A stretch of DNA of 64,000 nucleotides from Rhodohalobacter sulfatireducens (lineage in GTDB: Bacteria > Bacteroidota > Rhodothermia > Balneolales > Balneolaceae). The position numbers and the translations under genes are program-made. The notes beneath the pieces are model-generated. The model searched no databases and was not told where the DNA came from. It saw only the letters and a program-made list of their open reading frames with translations. Shown here piece by piece: positions 54,701 to 62,269 of this stretch (position 1 is its first letter; the number at the start of each line of letters is the position of its first letter). Where the stretch lies: assembly GCF_022012475.1 (NCBI RefSeq), contig NZ_JAKLWS010000003.1, forward strand, positions 62,001 through 126,000. The letters run 5' to 3'.

Positions 54701-55239
54701 TTGGTATCATCATGACGGGTATCGGTGTGATTTCTTTAGCTGGTGTAGTCGTTAACAATGCCATTGTGATGATCGATTATATCGATATCCTGAGATCAAG
54801 AGATAAAATGAACCTTTACGATGCATTGGTTCAGGGTGGGCTAGTTCGTTTTCGGCCAGTAATTTTAACGGCGATAACAACAACACTGGGACTTGTTCCA
54901 CTTGCCATTGGGTTTAACCTCGATTTCATCGTGTTGGCAAATGAACCGATGCTATTCTTGAACAATATTGGTGAATATGTATACTGGGGCGGTGTCCAGG
55001 CAGCGTGGTGGAGTGGAATGGCAATAGCTGTCATTTGTGGTTTAATGTTCGCCACCTTTTTAACATTGATACTCGTTCCGGTGTTATATTACATCATTGA
55101 AGAAGCACGCAGAGGTACAAATAAATACTTCTTTGATACAGTAAACCCTGCAATTATTATCGATCACAGTGATGTGATAAAGCAAAACGGATTACCAAAA
55201 ACAAAAGAACAAGAACAAGAGAAAGAATACCATCACTAA
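51730..55239 (+). CDS. RND-family efflux transporter, inner-membrane subunit
   Basis: 1169 residues, somewhat longer than AcrB (about 1050). N-terminal helix with NRVSVLVMVVLIAILGVQSYMSIPKEAQPDI, the porter domain (VEVNLAGGIEKEVQVDVD), the transmembrane helices with proton-relay-like acidic residues (LGMLVDNAIVVVENIFRYLEEG), and a C-terminal half that repeats the fold (VISLAGVVVNNAIVMIDYIDILR). About 45 extra residues occur before the last helices (NEPMLFLNNIGEYVYWGGVQAAWW) and the C-terminal tail is charged. Exports drugs, detergents or metals; the substrate is not predictable. Ends the operon, followed by a terminator. Confidence 0.95.
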   Translation: MSKDLNSSPIKKSMAPAEDRKEFGLSSFSINNRVSVLVMVVLIAILGVQSYMSIPKEAQPDITIPNIIVITLYPGVSPVDMESLITRKLEEELATISDIKEMTSTTTEGYSSINLEFNTDVNIDEALQKVREKVDLAKPELPSAAEDPIIQEINVSEFPIMQVNVSGSYGLDDLKIVAEDLQDRIEMIPQVLEVNLAGGIEKEVQVDVDLQMLKYYGVSMGDIILAIQNENVTIPAGTVDVGNKKFLMRVPGEYDSPAPIEDIVIDAPNDAPIYIRDVADVRFTQKERESYAYLNGDPVITLSVTKRTGTNIIEAAQSVRNIIDQRLPGMPPTTNVKITSDMSEEINMMVSSLENNIISGLFLVVGVLLFFLGVRNASFVGISIPLSMFISFIVLQASGITMNMIVLFSLILALGMLVDNAIVVVENIFRYLEEGYDNFEAAKKGTGEVALPIISGTMTTLAAFLPIAFWPGIVGDFMSYLPITLIITLSSSLFVGLVINPVLCAVFMKLETGEGNRKVTLTKKGKWALRIIGAVLLGMLLVGNPIFWGMAIILGAILFLSFKYFMKPISLWWQTRGLNKVLNYYESTLKWSLGHRFTVLGISFFVLISSFVVFGVFNQGVEFFPEDIPPKRVYVQIETPAGTNVEFTRQIAQELESRLDQLDNYRDVETIVNTPGAPVSSGMDMSGGNTANRGTIVLSFVDYNERVGSTFDSIEQLREILPAGIAGAEITVERQQDGPPTGKPINLEIVGQDLEQLDSISQEILSILENDPIYGKLDGLETDLPEPRPQTRITVDREKAAIYGVNTSSVGNTIRQAINGVEASQYREGNDEYDIIVRLAKKYREDLSTLNNLTVMGEEGRQIPLSEIAEWHVEEGYGGIRRIDQDRVVSVQADVRSNFNSNAVLAEAQQLLEPHLQNLPSGVTTSWTGQNEEQDEAQEFLTNAFLIALALMAFILISQFNSVAKPFIVLTSVIMSISGVLYGLIVFQMPFGIIMTGIGVISLAGVVVNNAIVMIDYIDILRSRDKMNLYDALVQGGLVRFRPVILTAITTTLGLVPLAIGFNLDFIVLANEPMLFLNNIGEYVYWGGVQAAWWSGMAIAVICGLMFATFLTLILVPVLYYIIEEARRGTNKYFFDTVNPAIIIDHSDVIKQNGLPKTKEQEQEKEYHH

Positions 55240-55248
55240 AATTCGCAT

Positions 55249-55306
55249 TGGACTGGCAGTTGAACTCCCATTGAGAGTGGTAACTGCCAGTCCATTTCTT
55301 TATTTT
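55249..55306 (+). terminator. Intrinsic terminator of the RND operon
   Basis: A 13-bp stem TGGACTGGCAGTT/AACTGCCAGTCCA with a 20-base loop, followed by TTTCTTTATTTTT. It starts 10 bases after the pump gene stop. Confidence 0.9.
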
Positions 55307-55336
55307 TGAGTGAAAATCTAAACCAACTTTACAGAT

Positions 55337-55744
55337 TTGATCCAACGTCCACAGACTGTTTACTTGATTATTGCGGCAATTCTAAACCTCACCGTATTCT
55401 TTAATTCAATTTACAGCCAGGCAATGGCCGATCCTGCTGAATGGATTGGGTATGGACTGGCGATCTCTTTAACGCTCTCACTGTTGATAGCATTAGGATC
55501 TGTGTTTGTATACAAAAATCGGCCTGTGCAATTAAAAATCGTTAAAATTGCCACTTACATCCAGATAGTGGCATTGGGATTTGGATCGGGAGTTCTCTTT
55601 TCATTAGGCGGATTTGGTACATTTCTTTGGCAAGAAACTATCGGCATAGCATTGATTACAGTTGCTTTGGCGATGTACTGGCTTGCGGGCCGGGGCATCA
55701 AAAAAGATGAAGAGTTGGTTAAATCTATGGACCGCATACGGTAA
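55337..55744 (+). CDS. DUF4293 family membrane protein
   Basis: 135 residues with four membrane helices and the DUF4293 opening MIQRPQTVYLIIAAILNL, a small Bacteroidota inner-membrane family of unknown role. The start is TTG directly upstream of the conserved IQRPQTVYL. The EamA gene follows after 6 bases, so the two are probably co-transcribed. No function is implied by context. Confidence 0.83.
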   Translation: MIQRPQTVYLIIAAILNLTVFFNSIYSQAMADPAEWIGYGLAISLTLSLLIALGSVFVYKNRPVQLKIVKIATYIQIVALGFGSGVLFSLGGFGTFLWQETIGIALITVALAMYWLAGRGIKKDEELVKSMDRIR

Positions 55745-55750
55745 CTTCTT

Positions 55751-56668
55751 TTGAACTTCACTAAGAGATCTCGTCTTCCGAGCCTGAGAGGACTCATATT
55801 CCTGTTCTTTGGGTTAGTATCATTTGGATTTGCACCGATCCTGGTACGTTTTGGGACCGATGTAGAGCCCCTGGTTCTTGCCGCACTGCGAACTGCTTTT
55901 GCGGTTACTTTATTGATGCCATTCTGGATGTCAAAAGGCCTGTCCGTAAAAAATCTTAAAAAGAATGGAGTCCATCTTTTGTGGTTGGTTGGGGCAGGTA
56001 TCTGTCTTGGTCTGCATTTCACCCTTTGGATTGCTTCTTTACACTATACATCCGTTGCATCAGCATCTGTACTGGTCACGATTCATCCGGTGATTTTAAT
56101 TATTGCCGAGAGCTTATTGTTTAAAAGATCATTTCGGCCGCTGGTATGGATTGGAGTCTTTGTAGCATTTGGAGGATCGGCTTTTCTTGGAATTGCCGAT
56201 AAAACACTTGCTGAGCAGTTTCCAAACGCTCTGCTTGGTAACGGTCTTGCTTTTTCAGCGGCTATTATATTTGTGATTTATTTTTTAATCGGCCGAAAAA
56301 TTCGGCAGCATTCAGAATGGATTGATTATGTGTTTCACGTCTACCTTTATGCAGCATTAACCTGCGTTATTTTGTCGTTCATTTGGATTGGCGGTATACC
56401 GGTTGTAACAGCATCATCCATAGTCGTAGGTTTGGCATTAGCTGTTGGTCCCACTATCCTGGGTCATGGATCCATGAATTACGCAGTGAAATATGTTTCT
56501 CCCACACTTCTATCCACACTTATTTTATCTGAAGCAGTTTTTGCAGCAATTGCCGCCTATTTCATATTTGGCGAAATCCCCTCTCTTTTATCCATAATCG
56601 CAATGATTACAATTATTTGTGGTGTATCATTAACGTGGTCTAAGAGGCTTAAAAAGAAGAATAAATAA
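55751..56668 (+). CDS. EamA/DMT-family transporter
   Basis: 305 residues, ten predicted helices in two EamA repeats. FLFFGLVSFGFAPILVRFG and the loop WIASLHYTSVASASVLVTIHPV in the first, LSTLILSEAVFAAIAAYFIFGEIPS in the second. DMT carriers move amino acids, nucleotides or drugs; the direction and substrate are unknown. TTG start 6 bases after the DUF4293 gene. Confidence 0.88.
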   Translation: MNFTKRSRLPSLRGLIFLFFGLVSFGFAPILVRFGTDVEPLVLAALRTAFAVTLLMPFWMSKGLSVKNLKKNGVHLLWLVGAGICLGLHFTLWIASLHYTSVASASVLVTIHPVILIIAESLLFKRSFRPLVWIGVFVAFGGSAFLGIADKTLAEQFPNALLGNGLAFSAAIIFVIYFLIGRKIRQHSEWIDYVFHVYLYAALTCVILSFIWIGGIPVVTASSIVVGLALAVGPTILGHGSMNYAVKYVSPTLLSTLILSEAVFAAIAAYFIFGEIPSLLSIIAMITIICGVSLTWSKRLKKKNK

Positions 56669-56931
56669 CTATTTAAACTAACCCGGAAGGTTGAATTTTT
56701 GTTCATTCAAAACAAAACTGCTAATTTGAACGTAGAGATAGAGGTTAAAAATGGAACAAAGATTTTTTTAAAGCATTTAAGTTCTGGTTAATCAGTTGTT
56801 TCTGTCCGGCAAATGATTTGCAAAGTAACTGCGTTATATAGATTGATTTAAAATAGTTGAAGGTTGCGTTAACATATTTTTCGGATTTTATAAATAACGA
56901 CCTTCATTAAACAGGAACGAACCTGTATTTC

Positions 56932-58470
56932 ATGATTCAAAAATCCCCGTTTGTCACCAAAGAGATCAAGAGATTATTTATAATCTCGTTGCTTATCTCG
57001 TCCGTGACCCTTTCTTGCACAAAAGATTCCGATAGATCCAATAATTCTTCGGAATCTAACCCTATCACTGTTTTTGAGCCGGTAGACCGCGATTTCGATG
57101 ACATTAAAGAGAGCGGTGTACTCCGGATGATTACATTTTACAGCTCAAATACCTATTTCTTGAATCAAGGGATTGAAGTAGGGTTTGAATATGAATTACT
57201 CAAAGAGTTTGCAAGGGAGAATGATCTCGCCGTAGAGGTAATTATTGTCGGTGCCGAGGAAAATCCATTTGATCTTCTGAATAAAGGGATTGGAGATGTA
57301 ATTGCAGCGAATTACACCATAACACCGGAAAGAAGAGAGGTGGCAAAATTTACACGCCCATACAATATTGTTGATCAGATGGTCGTCTATTCTTCAGAAT
57401 TAAGGGATAGGCCACAAACTCTTGATGAACTTTCTGAATCAGGGATCCCTATCTCTGTACGTCGTAATAGTTCGTACTACTCACGATTAATGGAGTTGAA
57501 TGAAGAGGAGTACAATTTCAATATTGATCCAATATCAGATGGTATGGATACCGAGGCAGCTTTATTCCAGGTGGCCGAAGGCAATTTAGTTGCAACTGTG
57601 TCTGATGATAATATGTACAACTCCTCAAACCGATATATGGAAGGGTTATACCCCGGCCCGGTAGTTGCAGAGTCTGATACGATCGCTTGGGCTATTCGAA
57701 GTAACGCAACAGAACTGGAATCGAAAATGAACCGGTACCTGTATAAACATTTTCGATTTTCAGAGGATAAGGATGAACCACGCAGGTCAACTTTCCTGAA
57801 TGTGCTCAGAAAAAAATACTTTGAGCAAAGCAGACAGATGGCCCAATATTATAATCCGGAGTGGCAATACCAATCGATGGGGGTCATTTCTCCTTATGAT
57901 GAGATGATTCGAACAGTTGCAGATTCGATAGATATTGATTGGCTGATGCTAACGGCTATGATTGCACAGGAGTCGAGCTTCAACCCCAATAGTAAGAGTT
58001 GGGCCGGCGCAGTTGGTTTAATGCAGATCATGCCTCAATTTGTCGATTCTACTGCGTATGAGAACTACCAGGAACTATACGATCCTATGACAAATATCAG
58101 GTTGGGTGCAGGGATCATTAAAGAACATATAGAACACTACTCATACATTGACAGCACCGAACAGCAGTGGGCTTTTGCACTTGCCACCTATAATGTGGGG
58201 CCAGGGCACATGGCTGATGCACGTCGTTTGACAATCGACCAGAATAAAAATCCAAATGACTGGGATGCAGTTTCCGGGTCGTTAATTAAACTGATGCAAC
58301 GGCGTCACTATCAAAAAGCCCGGTATGGGTTTGCACGTGGTATTGAACCGGTGCAGTATGTTGAAGAGATTATGAACCGGTACCGAACGTACCAGGCAAT
58401 TCTTGCGCTTACTGAACAACAGCAGGCCGCCGGGTTTACAAATGTTTTAGGGCCTACATTTAATCGCTAA
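56932..58470 (+). CDS. MltF-like lytic transglycosylase lipoprotein
   Basis: 512 residues. Lipobox VTLSC (Cys29), then a family 3 solute-binding domain (about 60-285: VLRMITFYSSNTYFLNQGIEVGFEYELL), and a GH23 SLT domain with catalytic Glu347 in IAQESSFNPNSKSWAGAVGLMQIMP and ATYNVGPGHMADARRL. This is the MltF arrangement; it cleaves peptidoglycan glycan with 1,6-anhydro formation in the periplasm. The Glu and GLMQIMP motif are intact. Its 3' end overlaps the convergent PP2C gene by 11 bases. About 260 bases upstream show no feature. Confidence 0.93.
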   Translation: MIQKSPFVTKEIKRLFIISLLISSVTLSCTKDSDRSNNSSESNPITVFEPVDRDFDDIKESGVLRMITFYSSNTYFLNQGIEVGFEYELLKEFARENDLAVEVIIVGAEENPFDLLNKGIGDVIAANYTITPERREVAKFTRPYNIVDQMVVYSSELRDRPQTLDELSESGIPISVRRNSSYYSRLMELNEEEYNFNIDPISDGMDTEAALFQVAEGNLVATVSDDNMYNSSNRYMEGLYPGPVVAESDTIAWAIRSNATELESKMNRYLYKHFRFSEDKDEPRRSTFLNVLRKKYFEQSRQMAQYYNPEWQYQSMGVISPYDEMIRTVADSIDIDWLMLTAMIAQESSFNPNSKSWAGAVGLMQIMPQFVDSTAYENYQELYDPMTNIRLGAGIIKEHIEHYSYIDSTEQQWAFALATYNVGPGHMADARRLTIDQNKNPNDWDAVSGSLIKLMQRRHYQKARYGFARGIEPVQYVEEIMNRYRTYQAILALTEQQQAAGFTNVLGPTFNR

Positions 58471-60202
58471 GTTCTTTCGCCCTGATGATCAGGAGAGTCA
58501 GATCGTCAAATAGTTTTTGATTTGAAAAAGCAAGTACTTCTTGCACAATTGCATCTAAGATCTCCTCTGATGATTTATCCCTGTTTTTTAAAATGCATTT
58601 CTTCAGCCGCGTAGTGCCGAATTCCTCTTCTTCGTTGTTCATCGCTTCATTTACGCCATCCGTATAAGATATTAGAAGATCATTTGGGTTGAGCTGGACA
58701 TCTGCTTGCTCATAAGGTGCCATGGTTTCTATCGCTCCAAGTAACAATCCACCTACAGACAGTTCTTCAAATCTATCAGAGTTTTTCCGGAGCAGAAGAG
58801 GTGGATTGTGCCCGGCATTTACGTACCGGAGAATTTTATGTGTACTCAGATATTTTCCCCAGAAAAAAGTGATAAATTTATCAGAGGGTGTATTTTTGTA
58901 GATCAGGTTGTTGATCCGTTCAGTTGCCTCTGAAAGTGTAATATCAACCGGAAGTAAAACGTGCAACATTGATTGTAAATTCGCCATCAAAAGAGCAGCA
59001 GGGACGCCTTTCCCGGTTACGTCGGCAATTGCCAAAATTGTATTTCCATCGGGTGTCCTTGCTACATCAAAATAATCTCCTCCTACTTCTCGCGATGAGA
59101 TTGTTCGGGCAGCCAGATCAACGCCATTCACTTCTGGAATAGGATCGGGCAGTAACCCTTCCTGAATAGATTTTGCAATGGATAACTCCTCCTCCATTCT
59201 CTCTTTATCAATCCGCTCTTCAAGGAAATAGGTTTTTTGAATTGAGATAACTGCAAGGTTTGCCAACGATTTCAGGAAATTAAAATCAGTTTCAGTATAG
59301 GGTACTTTATTGGCTCGTTCACCAACCCCAATGATGGCCACTTTTTCGTTTTGGACTGAGATACTGATTAAAGCGGCGATGTTATTTTCATAAATCCAGG
59401 GATAATCATTCGCAAAACGCTCATCAACTTCTATTACATCATCTTCTGTAGTTTTAAAAATATGTTCAATTTGTGAAGGGTCCGGTTGTTTTTTGAGTCC
59501 GCTTGAAGTTAGTAAACTTATTTCATCCTGGTTTTTATAGATAAGAAAAAACGTTCGGATAAAAAGCTGCCCTAATAGCGCGAATTTAAAAATCCGTGAA
59601 ATTTTTTCACGATCCACTAACAGATTAAACTCTTTCGAAAGGTCAAACAGTGTATTTAATTCATGAATGCGCCTATCCAGATTTCGATACGTATTTGTAA
59701 GCTCGGTAAAAAGTTGAGAATTGACGAGTGCAGCCGTTGAGATGATACAAAGCCCTTCAATAAACTCAAGTTCATGTTCTTGAAAAGCTTCTTTGTTTGC
59801 TTTTCCGCCAAGAAATAAAATTCCGTGATGGTTGTTGTTTGTGCGGAGATTGAAAAATAAGCTGTTGCCTACATCGACAAGTAATTTCTTTATCGATGCA
59901 TCTGCTTTTTCTGCTATAAAATAGGCAACCTCTTTGCACTCCTCTTTACCCAGAATTTTATATTGCTTTTCTTCTTCGAGTTTGGGCAGGCCCTTCGACT
60001 TTTTTAGAGTGTAGGAATTTGTTCGAGAGTCATAGATAAAAATTGCCGCACGCGGGACGAGTAATCGTCCCATAAGAATTAGCAGAAGATTGTTGATGAT
60101 GAATTCACTATTACGTGATTCAACAAGTATTCGACTGGTTTCGAGAACTGTTTTTAGTTCAAATTTCGACTCAAGCTCACTGTTTTTGTCGGATTGATCC
60201 AC
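58460..60202 (-). CDS. SpoIIE/RsbU-type PP2C phosphatase with GAF domains
   Basis: 580 residues. The N-terminal about 330 residues hold one or two GAF-like sensory domains (TNNNHHGILFLGGKANKEAFQEHELEFIEGLCIISTAALVN; later EKVAIIGVGERANKVPYTETDFNFLKSLANLAVISIQ). A linker helix leads to the PP2C domain (from about 350) with SREVGGDYFDVARTPDG, IADVTGKGVPAALLMA, and SYTDGVNEAMN, with metal Asp residues present. It dephosphorylates STAS proteins to release a target. The start is GTG. Followed upstream by the RsbW-like and STAS genes. Confidence 0.93.
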   Translation of the reverse strand: MDQSDKNSELESKFELKTVLETSRILVESRNSEFIINNLLLILMGRLLVPRAAIFIYDSRTNSYTLKKSKGLPKLEEEKQYKILGKEECKEVAYFIAEKADASIKKLLVDVGNSLFFNLRTNNNHHGILFLGGKANKEAFQEHELEFIEGLCIISTAALVNSQLFTELTNTYRNLDRRIHELNTLFDLSKEFNLLVDREKISRIFKFALLGQLFIRTFFLIYKNQDEISLLTSSGLKKQPDPSQIEHIFKTTEDDVIEVDERFANDYPWIYENNIAALISISVQNEKVAIIGVGERANKVPYTETDFNFLKSLANLAVISIQKTYFLEERIDKERMEEELSIAKSIQEGLLPDPIPEVNGVDLAARTISSREVGGDYFDVARTPDGNTILAIADVTGKGVPAALLMANLQSMLHVLLPVDITLSEATERINNLIYKNTPSDKFITFFWGKYLSTHKILRYVNAGHNPPLLLRKNSDRFEELSVGGLLLGAIETMAPYEQADVQLNPNDLLISYTDGVNEAMNNEEEEFGTTRLKKCILKNRDKSSEEILDAIVQEVLAFSNQKLFDDLTLLIIRAKELSD

Positions 60203-60211
60203 GCTTCCCTG

Positions 60212-60634
60212 TCAATTTTTGTTCTTGCACATTCGAAGTACATTTTTGCGATTCTTTGCGTGATAGGTAACTTCGTCCATTAACTTTCGCATTAAATAGA
60301 CGCCCATTCCCCCTCCCTTTTTTCTCTCAATCTGTTTCTGGAGATTCGGCTTTTTATATTTTTCTACATCAAAACCAATACCGTGATCGGTGAGCGTTAC
60401 AATCATTTTATCATCATCAAATTCAAGATTTATGATTACAACCTGTTCTGAATCATTATTATATGCATGTTTTATGATATTCGTGTAAGCTTCATCTACA
60501 GCGAGTTGAATATCTGCAACTTTTTGCGCAGAAAAGCCCTGTTCTTTTGCATGTTCGGATACAAAGTTCCTAATTGCAGACAGATTCTGCGTAGAGGCAT
60601 TCACCCTTTTTTGATATGTGGTAGCCTTATCCAA
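60212..60634 (-). CDS. RsbW-like anti-sigma serine kinase (HATPase)
   Basis: 140 residues with a GHKL ATPase fold: N-box VDEAYTNIIKHAYN, G1 DHGIGFDVEKY and G2 GGGMGVYLMRKLMDEV. RsbW-type kinases bind a sigma factor or other target and phosphorylate the STAS partner. TTG start. It lies between the PP2C gene (9 bases) and STAS gene (8 bases), so the three form one partner-switching operon. No cognate sigma factor is in the operon; the ECF sigma at 26063 is of a different type. Confidence 0.92.
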   Translation of the reverse strand: MDKATTYQKRVNASTQNLSAIRNFVSEHAKEQGFSAQKVADIQLAVDEAYTNIIKHAYNNDSEQVVIINLEFDDDKMIVTLTDHGIGFDVEKYKKPNLQKQIERKKGGGMGVYLMRKLMDEVTYHAKNRKNVLRMCKNKN

Positions 60635-60642
60635 TTAAGATG

Positions 60643-60996
60643 CTAATTTTCATTTAAAAATTTCTCTACGGCCTCGCTTTCATTTTCAAGGATATCATAG
60701 AGAGTAGGAAAGCCGAGAAGATCGAACACATTGTAAACTTTATCATTCATGTTAGTGAGCTTTATATCTCCGCCAATACCTCGTACGTCTTCTATATATG
60801 CCATAAAAACCCCGAGCCCGGCACTGGCTATATAATCCAACTCACTAAAGTTTACGATAATATTACATTTTTGGTTATTGATAAGACGTTTTAGTGAATC
60901 TTCGAGCTGGGATGCAGTATGAGCGTCTAACTCTCCATAAAGATCTAATACCTCAAGGCCGCTTTTTGTACGGTGGTCAATTTTAAAATTTTTCAT
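60643..60996 (-). CDS. STAS-domain anti-sigma factor antagonist
   Basis: 117 residues, a single STAS domain (TKSGLEVLDLYGELDAHTASQLEDSLKRL). The phosphoacceptor region is LDYIASAGLGVFMAYIED, with Ser in the conserved place. It is the first gene of the STAS-kinase-phosphatase operon and has an ATG start. Dephosphorylated protein would bind the RsbW-like kinase and free its target. Confidence 0.93.
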   Translation of the reverse strand: MKNFKIDHRTKSGLEVLDLYGELDAHTASQLEDSLKRLINNQKCNIIVNFSELDYIASAGLGVFMAYIEDVRGIGGDIKLTNMNDKVYNVFDLLGFPTLYDILENESEAVEKFLNEN

Positions 60997-61107
60997 TTAC
61001 TCAATGGGCTTAAATTGAAGTGATGGAATATATCTAAAATAGGATTAAGAGGAATAGACCGAAAATAAGAATACGAATTGAAGATAGGGAGGTTGCAGCA
61101 AAAAAAT

Positions 61108-61138
61108 AGGGTATCGTACGTATCCGGTACGATACCCT
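61108..61138. repeat. Perfect 12-bp hairpin (REP-like)
   Basis: AGGGTATCGTAC (61108-61119) and GTACGATACCCT (61127-61138) with a 7-base loop; there is no T tract on either side. The AGGGT-ATCG wording echoes the hairpin beside the RAYT remnant at 35851. Candidate solitary REP copy. Confidence 0.6.
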
Positions 61139-61341
61139 GACTATTCATCAAGAGAGACGCTACTTGAGCGCAATCCATATTACCAAAAAAGATGCACAAA
61201 CCACAATCTTTAATTGAAACAATAGGTTGAATCATTGAAAACCGGTCTTTTCTCCTACTACTTTTTACCTACTTAATATCTTAAAAATAACTTCACTTGG
61301 TGTTTCTTCAAAGGTTCTTCGCACCAAACTTTGTTGAAATT

Positions 61342-61380
61342 AAAAAAGCCATCACATTTTAAGTGTGATGGCTTTTAAAA
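61342..61380 (-). terminator. Intrinsic terminator of the DUF1080 gene
   Basis: The arms AAAAGCCATCACA (61344-61356) and TGTGATGGCTTTT (61364-61376) form a 13-bp stem, flanked by A/T runs on both sides. On the minus strand it ends in a U tract 26 bases after the DUF1080 stop. Confidence 0.9.
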
Positions 61381-61401
61381 AATAAGTAGTTGAACGAATT
61401 G

Positions 61402-62235
61402 TTAATCCATTCTTCGAAGTTTGATACTTCTGAACCAAACATCATCACCATGATCCTGGAGGCCGATGTAACCTTCTTCAGCTACATCTACCCAGTTCTC
61501 ATTTAGTTCAGGGAATTTACTGTCGGCTACATCTTCTTCCCACTTTGGAGTCCAGAGGTGATATTCTACAACTGCTTCACCGTTTTGTCTGTGAACTACG
61601 GTTCCGTCGTATACTATAATTTCACTTGTATTCCATTCGCCCGCAGGATTTGCGTTCTGTGGTTCTGCAGGATAGATGTCGTAAAGGGAAGCAGACTGTC
61701 TGTTTCCGTTTTCACCGAGCATGGCATCCGGGTGTCGCTCATTATCCAAAATCTGGAATTCGGGTGCAGTCATCCAGATGTAGTCAAATTCATCTGTTTC
61801 CTGTCCGAGATAGAAGACTCCGGAGTTGCCGCCTTCAGAAACTTTCCATTCAAACTTCAAGTGGAAATTACTGAAAACTTCGTCATAAAGGATGTCTCCG
61901 CCATCTTCAGCACCGGCTTCACCGCGACCGGATCCTTGAATATGGAGTGCTCCGTCAGCAATTTCCCAGGCACCGGGAAACTCTTCAGTTTGGTATCCAC
62001 GCCAGCCTTCGGATGTTTCTCCATCAAACAATAGCATAAAACCTTGCTCCTCCTCTTCAGGAGTTAATGTATTTGGCGCAACTTCAGCGGTTTCCATTTC
62101 AGTGTCCATTGATTCGTCTGAGGCGTCGGACTGCTGATTCTCTGTATCAGAAGAGCAAGCGGTAAAAAGTCCTACTACCAAAATAGCCAATGTCAGTTTG
62201 AAGAAACCGAGCTTTTCAATTGATTTAATCTTCAT
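61402..62235 (-). CDS. DUF1080 / 3-keto-disaccharide hydrolase family lipoprotein
   Basis: 277 residues from ATG 62235. Lipoprotein signal with LFTAC (Cys about residue 27) and an acidic linker, then a concanavalin-like DUF1080 domain: EEQGFMLLFDGETSEGWRGYQ, WEIADGALHIQGSG, FHLKFEWKVSEGGNSGVFYLGQE, and YIGLQDHGDDVWFRSIKLRR. The family is linked to 3-keto-glucoside hydrolysis. It follows the Gfo/Idh/MocA gene by 34 bases, a common pairing in Bacteroidota for oxidation-hydrolysis of sugars or glycosides. Confidence 0.9.
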   Translation of the reverse strand: MKIKSIEKLGFFKLTLAILVVGLFTACSSDTENQQSDASDESMDTEMETAEVAPNTLTPEEEEQGFMLLFDGETSEGWRGYQTEEFPGAWEIADGALHIQGSGRGEAGAEDGGDILYDEVFSNFHLKFEWKVSEGGNSGVFYLGQETDEFDYIWMTAPEFQILDNERHPDAMLGENGNRQSASLYDIYPAEPQNANPAGEWNTSEIIVYDGTVVHRQNGEAVVEYHLWTPKWEEDVADSKFPELNENWVDVAEEGYIGLQDHGDDVWFRSIKLRRMD

Positions 62236-62269
62236 AGTATAAGATTTATGGTTTGTTGTAATTTTAAAT

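Larger units (their letters stand above)
60997..61401. other. Non-coding region with hairpin repeat
   Basis: About 400 bases between the STAS gene start and the DUF1080 gene end. It contains the hairpin at 61108-61138, the terminator at 61342-61380 and probably the promoter of the STAS operon on the minus strand. A minus-strand open frame at 60993-61235 reads straight through the hairpin and is not credible. No RNA gene was recognised. Confidence 0.6.

Noticed and set aside
55555-56022. A minus-strand open frame over DUF4293 and EamA
   Set aside because: Shadow of two well-supported membrane protein genes; Pro/Arg-rich, without signal or domain.
60993-61235. A minus-strand open frame of 80 codons upstream of the STAS gene
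   Set aside because: It runs through a perfect 12-bp hairpin, has no family resemblance and overlaps the probable promoter region of the STAS operon.
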